From NCBI GenBank assembly GCA_964035015.1, contig OZ035997.1, positions 88,261,465-88,325,464 of the forward strand: a stretch of DNA of 64,000 nt. Direction: 5' to 3'. This DNA is from Corallium rubrum (taxonomy: Eukaryota; Cnidaria; Anthozoa; Scleralcyonacea; Coralliidae). A program made the translations under genes and the position numbers. Under the pieces are notes generated by a model. That model worked only from the letters and a program-made list of their open reading frames with translations, was not told where the DNA came from and searched no databases. Shown piece by piece: positions 23,301-34,600 of the stretch (position 1 is the stretch's first letter; each line of letters begins with the position of its first letter).

Positions 23301-26300
23301 CTTCGTCGTCACGTCTTCATAGAATTTACTTCCATATAAGGAACTCCATACAAGTCTTCCGACATGACCATTACTTCAAGTTGAAAGATTATTCTATTAA
23401 CTATGCGACAACCAAGCTAGTAAACGAAAAACTGCAAAAAATGTTATCCCCCAAGTCTATCTTTTTAGACAGACTTAATTTTCGTTTCATAGGCCAATTT
23501 CGTACAAAGGGCATTTTGCCACGTTGGGACGTCGGGGAAAATGGTCCTGGCATTGGCCGGTTTAAGAACTCGATTAATTAAGATTTATTAATTCTTTTTT
23601 GAAAATTTGAATTGCAATTCATCCAATCTGCAAAGTTTACTCAAAGAATGGAAACGATAGCTTTCGTTAAAGTCAAGAACAACAATAGATATATGTTTGT
23701 TCATGATATTTACATGTATCCTGGACAAATATAGGGGAGTATCATGATGTATAATGCTAGCCAGTTACTTTTATGATCAAGGATTCACATGAGTGATTCG
23801 CCAGAGCGTTAAATAGTTTCATTTATTATTCATGTATACGTATATTATACAAAAACAAAACACAACGACCGCACTCTCCTCCGCAGAGGCTTTTTTTTTA
23901 ATATTCCATAATGTCCGTAACGAGAGTTCTCGAGAGTTATTTTGATTAGTAATATGAGCATTTTCACTCATTCTTATTTAATATTTCGTAATGTCCGTAA
24001 CGAGAGTTCTCGAGAGCTATTTTGATTAGTAATATGACATTTTCACTCATTCTTACATGAAGTTTTACGTTAGGATTACGAAATATTAAATAAGAATGAG
24101 TGAAAATGCTCATATTACTAATCAAAACTCTCGTTACGGACATTACGGAATACTAAAAAAAGCCTCTGCGGAGGAGAGTGCAACGACCGCATAAATTTTC
24201 TCTCCATAACACCCCAAAATTCTGGGTGTCACGTGACCAGCGGATGCCAGGGCCACTTTCGCCGACCTCCCGATGCGGAGGTAAAATGCCCTGGGTACGA
24301 GGTTGTTCATAGGCAACTCTTTTATTCGCATTGTTGTTGTGGAACAACTTTATCTTTTCACTCTGTCTAACACCAGGCGATTTTGCTAGTCAAGGGGAGA
24401 CGTCTCCGAAAGTCATGCATGAAAAGGTTAAAAAGGATTTTTCTAAGTCTCAGAAAACTCTGTATCAACACTGAAGCTATGAAACAAATGGCTTTTTTCC
24501 CCGTTTTCTATACTAAAATATATAAATCATACCTGCGACAGTTGGGTGTCCATTCTGTAAGACAGACAAAGAATTGCCAAAAAGGTTTTCTTGTTCCGAA
24601 GATGTTTGAACTGTAGAAACGTTCTGGTCATTTTGCTGTTCCTCTGCTACTTGTCGTTCTTGCATTTGCCCCAACCATCCAGATCGCATTTCAATATCTT
24701 GCGGATACGGACGTCGTGAGTCGCCTATCAAAAGTTCAAACTGCAAGTTATAGCAGGCATATTTTAATATAATTATGAATATCAAAGCCCAGCATATTAT
24801 TTTCATAAGAGCCATTGAGTCGGACACGAGAGTAAAATCATAATATTTAATAAAGTTCTAACGTTTCGTTGTTATTATCACAACATCTTCAGAGAATAGT
24901 TTACATGAGTGTAATGAGACTAAATATATAATTACAGAGTTGTCATAAAATATGCATGCAGTAACCAATCAGAGAGTGTTACTATAAATAAAATTACAAG
25001 CAGAAGTGACAGACAAAAAGGAAGTAAAATTATAAAAGGAAGAGTGGCGCAGAACCAATATTACCATTTAGAGAAGGTTTAAGTTTGCGAATAAGTAAGC
25101 TTTCTCGGAGAAGAAGTTCAGACTCAAAAGAACAAGAAGAAATAATTTTAAAATCATCAAATGAGACAGGGTGACCAGTGTCATGGTGATGAGAGAGAAT
25201 GTTAGTGGGAGAAGGGTTAGTGCGTTTCTTTCCAGTGAGAGGTGAGATTCCCATGTGCTCCGAAACACGCGTATGTAAGTGTCGGATTGTTTCTCCGACA
25301 TACGAAGCTCGCGTGTCGTTTATCGTTTTATGTGTCGAAGCTGCGGAGCTTCGTATGTCGGAGAAACAATCCGACACTTACATACACGTGTTTCGGAGCA
25401 CATGGGAATCTCACCTCTCACTGGAAAGAAACGCACTAACCCTTCTCCCACTAACATTCTCTCTCATCACCATGACACTGGTCACCCTGTCTCATTTGAT
25501 GATTTTAAAATCATTTCTTCTTGTTCTTTTGAGTCTGAACTTCTTCTCCGAGAAAGCTTACTTATTCGCAAACTTAAACCTTCTCTAAATGGTAATATTG
25601 GTTCTGCGCCACTCTTCCTTTTATAATTTTACTTCCTTTTTGTCTGTCACTTCTGCTTGTAATTTTATTTATAGTAACACTCTCTGATTGGTTACTGCAT
25701 GCATATTTTATGACAACTCTGTAATTATATATTTAGTCTCATTACACTCATGTAAACTATTCTCTGAAGATGTTGTGATAATAACAACGAAACGTTAGAA
25801 CTTTATTAAATATTATGATTTTACTCTCGTGTCCGACTCAATGGCTCTTATGAAAATAATATGCTGGGCTTTGATATTCATAATTAGATTACGCTTCCCG
25901 CCTGGTCAATCAATAGCTGATATTTTAATATGTTATGTTATTACACGTTACATGTTCATTAAACGCTTACTTACCGGCTGGCACCGAGAAAAAGTGTGTT
26001 TTGTGCCCCCAAGACTGCCGTTGTTTTTCGATACGAAGCCGAGGGCAACAGCAGCCGAGAAGCCAGAAGACATACTGTTTTCCCGAGGTACCAGTAAATA
26101 AGTATTTTGTTACATATCAAGTGTTAAATGACAACAAAAATGTTGAGTACGCTTGACTTTTGGGATTTCCTTCCTTACTAGATCATACGGTCAAATGACT
26201 CGACCCGGTTAATTCTTGTCGACAGCCCCTCCAGTCTCGGTCAGTCGACGATAAATATGAAGATACAAAAATAAAGAAAGGAATAGTATATAATATAATT

Positions 26301-29300
26301 TAAATAATGAGGCAATCACACAACTCTTCGAAACCTTCGATATCTTTCAATAGTCTCTCAACTAACGCGTTAATTTCTGACACTAAACACTTAAACGCAT
26401 GATCACCCAAATATAATCTGTTTCTAAAAATATCCAGGGCCCGGTTGTACAAAGGCCGGTTAGCGCTAACTTTAACTCGTTATGCTACGGCTTACCATGA
26501 AACCCGACGAAGGAATATCACTAAGACGATCGGAAGTCCTGCTAATGGAAATTATCGAAAAGCACTCTGAAAGCGCAAGGACACATTCTTAATACGATCA
26601 ACAAAAAATAGTATAGCCTAGTCGCTATAGAATTCGGCATTCACGACATGATGCGGAGCGGCACAGTGCCACTTCAAAATTTTAAAGAAATTTCCCTGCG
26701 CGCGCCTTATAATACTTTTACCTTGGCGATCGATGACATAAAAGATTATTACTCGGGCTACCTATGGTAGGCCGAGTCTTAGGTTTCCCCAAAAAAAATA
26801 AAAAGAAAAAAAAATATGCCGGGTTGCACAAAATGGCATTATTGCATCATCCCGTCAGGCCTTGCGAAACTGTAAGGCATGTAAGCCTGGTGCGTGCTCG
26901 ATTTTCGATTTTTCGAGTTCTTTCTTTTCGACAGCTTTGCCTTTGATCACGTTGGGTTGAGGTGATTTCCGCGGTATTGGTGAATTCATCAGTAGTTGAT
27001 CAGTAATGTTGCTGACAAGGTTTGTCCATGAAGACAGATTAGACGAGTATATTACAGAGTAGACGGGAGAAAATGTTCAAAATGCCGTGTTGACATCAGT
27101 ACCAAGGAAGCCTTGACTTGAGGACTAGAGATACAAGAAAGATTTTAAGAGCCACATAATATCAAAGAACATATACGTACTGTTTACCTAGACTATTAAA
27201 CGCCTTGCTGCTTGGTCCAACAACTACGAAACACATGTGGTAAGCACCGAATAATGCAAAACATACGTTTAGATGTATTAGTCGTCTACAAGTCCCCCTA
27301 TCATGAAGGTGATATGTATTACCGACATTTGGAAATGTTTTTCAAAAATGCATGTTTAAATATTTTCTGTTAGTACGATTTACATGCCGAATTCAGCACT
27401 ATAGGTTTTGTGGTTTTGTCTATAGTCTACTGAAAGTATTAAGATCGTTTAATTATTCGGCTAAACGGGCTTGTTGTTTACACCAAATCGCTTCATGGAA
27501 CCAAGTACTTCATATAAGACCATATATAAAGAATTTGTGTCGAGCGCCTACTCGCAAATACATAACATTGTTTAATGATTGCTTCTGAGAGTTTTGTACT
27601 TTTTAACAAACACTTAATCTGCACACGCTGTTCCTCAGGTTTTCTAGATGTGCGAAGACTGCGCCAATATTACCAATTTCCTACGTGATGCAAACTATAC
27701 CTTAGCGTTTTTTTCGCAAAAATATTGACACTCGGCACAAAATTTGTAACATAACTGCTTGTGGAGAAGCTGCTGGTTTCGTCTTGGCTCCACCCAACTT
27801 TTTCCTGTCACTGGCTTTTCCCACGGGGTTTTTACCAGTGTTAGGTTTTTTCTGCCCTCCCTGACATTCCAGCAAGTAAGCTTTGAGTGTCGGTATTTGC
27901 CAAACAACACACACGTTTTTCCCATGCCTCGTCTCACACTTAGGTAGTACAATTAGCGTCAACTGACTAAACTGACGAAAGATGACTAGTTAAACTGACT
28001 AAATTTGTAGCAATTATCGAACTATATACAGTACTCCTAATCCAAGTCCATAAATATTTTTAGAGATGAGCCAATTAATCGGAAACTAATCGGCAAAGCC
28101 GATTAATCGGCCAATTTAAAATATTCGGTAACCGGCTGATTATTTTGAATAATCGGCAAAATAATCGGTGCATGTCTCAAATAAAGCTTTTCATGAACGA
28201 CGCAAACACACACACCATAAGTCCGTAACTGCATAAGCCCAAACACAATAGTCGTTATTTCACAATGATTACAGAGCGTTTCACATAACTCTTGATGGAA
28301 GAGTTCCACAGTCAGATGTTTCCCACAAAGTTTACGAACTCCGCAAATTTGTTACGTATAGCAGCCGATCAAATAGCGAGCATCAAAACAAAGTTGCAAT
28401 GTTTGTCGCCAACTTCGGAAACAATGAACTGGAACTTCGGAACTCTATAGTCTGTCAAAAGATTTGTGAAAAGCTTTTAAAAGTTTAAATTTTAAACGAA
28501 AATGGCAAAGGATCAGGAAAACTGAAAAGAGCTGCAGCACTGACCTCATCAAGACCTATGGTCTTGCTTCGACGAGATTGTGGGGTCAAGCGAAAGCACT
28601 TCCAACGCCAGCCACAAAGTTGAAGAAGAGATCGACGCCTTTCTCGCCGTCCGCTACAGCCATTGCAAGCATGCCCTCATGTTTGGTGGCAAGCAAAGAA
28701 ACTTGTTTATCCCAACTTGTTTAAAGTTGTGCTGAAGTATCTGAGACCTCCCAGTTCAAGTGTTTATTCAGAGCGTGTATTTAGCGAGGCAGGGAACATT
28801 TCCACGGACAAACGAAACAGGCTAGCACTGCATAAAGTGGATAATATTTTGTTTTTACATCACAATTTGCCAAATACTAATAGCGTAGCACATACCGATT
28901 TTTAAAAACTGAAAGTCGGACAAACAAAACGAAATTGATTCTCAAGACACACAAAACTAATCATCAGGAAACATTTCTGTTATATTTCACAAAACTTGTT
29001 GCAATTGAGCAATCCCTACAACATTGCAAAACAGCGCAAGGACTGGTGACCAGCAACGTATAGCACTAATCGGCATATGCCGATTAATCGGCCGATTATT
29101 TGTATTAATCGGCCACCAAATAATCGGCTTCAGTAATCGGCAATTTTCGTAATCGGCTCATCTCTAAATATTTCTACTTTCTAATTATTACTAGATTAAA
29201 ATAATATACTTAAAAAATAGGTACAAATCCAAAAGCTTAAGTGAGGGAATTATCACTGCGTTCAATTCGGGGGAGGAAGTGCTGTCATCCTTATCACTTC

Positions 29301-30072
29301 ATGTGAAGGATTTGGATGGGTGAGACATTGACCTAACGAGTGTTGAGCACGCATTCATTTATACCATTGCCTCAAGGAGGAAGTTTGTTTTGATAAGGAG
29401 GAATCGTTAGATAAAGGTTTGGGTTGGACTTTATCTTTTTTGCCGCGTATTTTTACGCACTTTATTTATCTGGCATTTGCATCTGACCCTGTTCGCATGG
29501 CACAGGAACTACACTTAATGATCACTTTGAGGCAAGAGATACATTATCTCTTACTCCCTAACATTAACCTAAATTTATTAATAATAAATTTCTTAATTAA
29601 TGAACACGGTCGTATTTATACAAACTGAGACAGAGGCATTGGTTGCAATGAATTGTGGCGAAAGGAGATAGCGAGGAAGTAAGATGTGCCTTGTGCTATG
29701 TGCTATGTGTTGTGTGGTTGTGTGTTATGCGTTATGTGTTATGTGTTGTGCGTTGTGTGTTGTGTGTTGTGTGTTGTGTGTTGTGTGTTGTGTGTTGTGT
29801 GTTGTGTGTTGTGTGTTGTGTGTTGTGTGTTGTATGTTGTGTGTTGTGTGTTGTGTGTTGTGTGCTGTGTGCTGTGTGTTGTGTGTTGTGTGTTATGTGT
29901 TATGTGCTATTGTACTAAGTTTATTACGTGTTACAAGTTACGTGTTATGTCTTGGGTATTATACAGTATTATCCCGAGCCCGGGCGTAGGGTCGAAGGCC
30001 CGGAGCCCGGGTGAGGGTGCTAATCTCGACACGCGTGGAGTACACGCAAGTGGGAAAGAAATTCTGCGAGAT

Positions 30073-30134
<62 letters not shown>

Positions 30135-31242
30135 CAGTTTAAATCCTAAAATATAGTCGTTGCTACTCTGAGTTTCACGCCTCACGTCTTGAGACGATCT
30201 TCAGGCAACTGTATGTGATTGACTCAGTTCATTGTGTGATGACGCTAACTCGTTAACGGTTCGCTGACGTGTGACGTTCATCCGTCGCGTGCGTTTAAAT
30301 CTTCCCGCGCTGAATTTGCTTTGGTGACGGCATTTCGCGAATATTTCCGATCTTTTATTCAGCGTTCTGCTTTTGTCTGATTTCATTAGACACAATTTCT
30401 CCTCGAGACAAAGGTTGCAACGCTTTCCACCAGCCGTAAACGCAGGAGCATGCTTTATTATGGACCACTTGATAGAAAATGGTTTCGTGCTCTGTTTCAA
30501 TTTCCACACGTGTTTCGAAAGCTCGGTCTCGTTAGAGTAAGCCACGTCCTTGAAAGATTTCTTGTGGTTGCCATATCGCTCTTTAAACGTGTTTGCCGTC
30601 ATTCCGATGTACTGTTTCATCTCCCCATCATCTGCCGTTTTCACTTGGGCTTTGTAAATAATGCTTTTCGCCAAGCAATTTCTCTGGAGTGGGCATTCAT
30701 TAGGAATTCTGCAGTTACATTTTCTGGCCTCTAACGGGGTTGTCGTTTTCGTGAGGACACGGTTGTTATGCTTAGAAATAGTACTCTTGATATTTGCCAT
30801 GCAACTGTAACTGACTTTAATGGTGTTTCTGTTAAAGATTTTGTGTAAAAGGTTTGTTCTTGGGAAATGCTTGTCAACGAGTCGTAGAAAGTTTCGTGCG
30901 ATGTTAGTACTTACGTTCTTACTGCAGGGAGGGTTGAACCAGATGACATTTCTATGCCGTTTTCTCTTATTGGTCGTAGAGGTGGTGCTATTGCTGGGAG
31001 AATATTGCAGTCTGATATTATAGTTGCTACGGTGGAGTGTGTTCTCGTAGAATGGTGCTGCAGAATCGAAAGATGATTGATCCGATGAGAGGGATGAGAT
31101 TCTTCTGTTTACTGTTGTTGGTAGCTGATTTATTATGGAAGGAGGATGGTGGGAGCGGCTGTCGATGTAGAGTGGATCGTTGTTTGGTTTTCTGTATGGC
31201 AGGTACTTGTCGTCTCGTAGGTTGAATGTTACGTCCAGAAAG

Positions 31243-31298
<56 letters not shown>

Positions 31299-31542
31299 TT
31301 ATATATATATATATATATTTATATCACGATTGAGTCGGTTTTCTTTGATGTACCGCGGGATATATACAGGTTATATCCCGTGAATATATAATTAGATAAA
31401 ACTTGTGGATATAACTCGAAAAATCTAGATCGAAACTCTTCGAAATTGACGAAACCTTGTTCGAAAACCTCCTCAATCGTGATATAAGTCGGTTATATAC
31501 CTCGAACTTGGGATATAACCTATACATATATATATATTACTT

Positions 31543-31620
<78 letters not shown>

Positions 31621-34600
31621 ATCAAATCCACAACTTGCGCAGTTCGAATAGCAGGGTACTGGTAGTGGTAACTAACCTGTTAAATTATTCAAATTATTTA
31701 AATTTACGTCAGCAAATAGTTTTTCAACGATCATGACGAAAGAAATCTTTACCCGAAAAAATGGTTTCAGCTAAAATGTACATTAACATTACTATGAAAA
31801 AAGACCAAAGGAAGAAGGCTAACAAGGGATGTAGCACCGAGAAAAAGACAACAATAAATACGACTTGAAACCACTGGAAAAAGTCTAAAAATTAATACGA
31901 TGCCGACCGAAATGTAACTGAAAGAAGAAGGGTGTGTCCTGAAACTGTTCAAAGCCGGTAAAGAATTTTTCCCTTCTACATAACTCGAGAGGGAACGATG
32001 AAGAAATTTTGAAACAAACGACTTTTTAGATCATAAAGATAACTCAATGATGCCTTGTCATATTTATGTGTCAACAACGAAAAAAGTAAGAAACCGCGAA
32101 CGAGAAAAACAATCCGACAAGACTAGACTGAATTGGCAGGGTTTGTGGTCACAAAAGCAGAAGAAAGTTTAACGGTAGGAGATTCGTATTTAACAGTTTA
32201 GCTGAGTTAAAACGGAAGAAATCTTGAAAATAAAAATTAATGTAAATAATCTATTGTCTAGAATTGTCTTTCAACGCTAAGACGTTGACATTTTCTGATT
32301 TGTGTCTTTTCTTGGCTACTGTTTATATATATTTTTGAATCAAAATTTGTCACTTGGTTCATCTCGTTGTGTGTTTTTTTTTTAATATTGACATTGCATG
32401 TTCTTTCGGGTGTGTCAATACACGACTACAGATGAACCTTGCTAACTATAAATTTTCTCGATGTTTTCTGATCTGTGTTCATTAATACAACAAAAAAACA
32501 GAAATTAGGGGAGGGGGGAGGGGGGGGGGGGGGGTGTGGTAAAAAATGCATATAAAGCGGGCGAGGGGTTGTTGCGTTCATGTATTTCTAGTACTATTTA
32601 TACAATCTACTGGACCTCACCTGGCATCCAGTTTGGTGGAGCCTCTACAGCGCAACTACTGCTTATCCGATGTGCATACTTGATCAATTCTTCTGAGGTA
32701 ATCTTATCTACCAAAAACCAATGTTATACAATAATGAATGTTTAAGAGCAGAAGGCAAGAATATTTTCACCAGATGAATGATGTAATGTTTCATTCAACA
32801 AGGTGACGAGTTGAATGGAACACTTTGTCTTCCACTAAATGAAAATATTCTTACTATTACACAAATAAAAACATTCATTATTTGCTTTATACAACACAAA
32901 AACATCCTTTTTACTGATTTAGTAAAGTTTTAAAGCATTTGAATTTATTACAGACAGAGCCGTCCAATGGAACAATTAACCACGATTAATGACGTACGCA
33001 GTACAAATGAAAATTCTATTCAATATCACGTGATTAATATTTCACCAGTAGAATCTAGACTAGACTAGGCTAGACTAGACCAGACCAGACCAGACCAGAC
33101 CAGACCAGACCAGACCAGACCAAACCAAACCAGACCAGACCAGACCAGACCAGACCAGACCAGACCAGACCAGACCAGACTAGACTAGACTAGACTAGAC
33201 TAGACTAGACTAGACTAGATCCTTTCTTGACTAGACCAGTGAACCCTATATAGACCTGGAAGGCCGACTCCAATCATGCAATTACTAGACGAAAAAGTGC
33301 GGTGAAAATTTTGGACGTCAGTTTCAGGTCCCTACGCGGCCGTTTTGGATGTCACTTCAGCTTTTAAGGCTCGACAAAAAAAACACCACGACAAATAGAA
33401 CTTTAGTCGTAATACAAGTTAGTTTAATACTTTAAGCATTTCGAGAAGCTTTAAAGAAGGTACTTTGAAGAAAACGAGTGTCGAGACCTGACTAAATATA
33501 GCCAAGAGTGTGATTTATAAACAACAGGAAACTGGATCATGACTCAATCATGAGTCATGACGTACCCTATCAATCCGTTAAACTGGTGTTTACTGAAACA
33601 AGTGTGATTCACAGTTTACTTAATTAGAGAAATTAAAACGATTAGGGTTTTAGTGACAACTTAAATTACGTTAGATTCTCAAGGACCTTTGTGCCCGGAG
33701 GGACTTTTATTTGATAATTAGTCCCGTTTCAAGAATACACTTTGTCTCCTCCCATACCCTCACATTTCTCCTAACGCCTTGGTTTTAAATATTACTTCAA
33801 ACTAAATATGGCCCGCAGAGGGCCACATTGTGGCCTTGCGGTCTGTCACGGCAGGTACCCCCGAAACACCACCAAAACACCAAAACACCCCCGAAGCAGC
33901 ACCCCAAAGCGCTTCCTAAACACACCTCTCCCCAAAACACCCCATACGTTTAACCTCCCTCTACACTGATTAATGACCAATTCATCCAAACTGGTTATTA
34001 ATAACAACCTTTATTTGAACAAATGCAATTTAATCTAATGGAAAGGAAATTTGTCCCCGAGCCCGGGCGGAGGGCCGAAGGCCCGGAGCCCGGTGAGGGT
34101 GCTAATCTCGACGTGCGTGGAGTCCACTTTACACGCGAGATAAAAAGCTGAAAGCAATTCTGAAACCTGTTTATATATCTATAAATTCTATATAAATGTT
34201 ATCAAATCCACAACTTGCGCAGTTCAAATAGCAGGGTACTGGTAACTAACCTGTTAAATTATTCAAATTATTTTAATTTACGTCAAAAAATTATAATTTA
34301 TAAGTTCGGTTGGATTACGAAATAGTTTACGATCAAGACGAAAGAAATCTTTGCCAGAAAAAAATCGTTTAAGCTAAAAAGTACATTAATATTACTATGG
34401 AAAAAGACCAAAGAAAGAAGGCTAACAAGAGATGTGGCAACGAGAAAAAAACAACAATAAATACGACTTAAAACCACTGAAAAAGGCCTAAAAATTAATA
34501 CGATAAAGACCGAAAACGATGCAGACCGAAATGTATAAACTGAAAGAAGGATGTGTCCTGAAACTGTCCAAACGGCCGGTAAAGAATTTTGCTCTGGTGT

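Larger units (their letters stand above)
24770..25886. mobile_element. Penelope-like element palindrome, two 541-bp arms
   Basis: Arms 24770-25310 and 25346-25886 are inverted copies of exactly equal length around a 35-bp centre. I saw only two single-base differences. Each arm encodes the C-terminal GIY-YIG endonuclease of a Penelope-like element, reading outward, and then its 3' end with a hammerhead-like motif. The last 50-60 bp of each arm (CAATGGCTCTTATGAAAATA and beyond) lie past the recognisable element end and abut MED4 intron sequence, so flanking DNA seems to be part of the inverted duplication. Confidence 0.85.
30134..31243 (-). mobile_element. Penelope-like element, 5'-truncated
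   Basis: Minus-strand element whose 3' end borders the (TA)n tract at 30133 and whose broken RT part runs to another TA tract at 31244. A hammerhead-like CTGAAGA...GAAAC motif lies near its 3' end (30160-30204). It belongs to a different lineage from the palindromic copies. Confidence 0.7.
29971..32591 (+). mobile_element. Helitron-like copy 2, split by insertions in its (TA) tract
   Basis: The 5' end (TCCCGAGCCCGGGCGTAGGG) lies at 29971 and runs into a (TA)n tract at 30078-30133. The 3' half resumes at about 31617 (TTATCAAATCCACAACTTGC, shared with copy 3 at 34199) and ends ATGTATTTCTAG at 32591, followed by T. A Penelope-like fragment (30134-31243) and a 210-bp hairpin-containing element (31319-31530) sit in the tract, each bordered by TA repeats. 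The 3' end is 29 bp from the MED4 exon 6 donor. Confidence 0.75.

Noticed and set aside
24513-24827. Apparent membrane protein starting [16 protein letters not shown]
   Set aside because: The hydrophobic start is intron sequence; the MED4 alignment and the acceptor before GCGACTCACG show the exon begins at 24724.
25978-26073. Possible first exon [13 protein letters not shown] ending in a strong donor on the minus strand
   Set aside because: No partner exon in phase was found, and MED4 exons 6 and 7 join directly across this region.
29655-30156. Cysteine-rich CVLCVVC frames
   Set aside because: Translation of the TGTGTTG heptamer array and the neighbouring TA tract.
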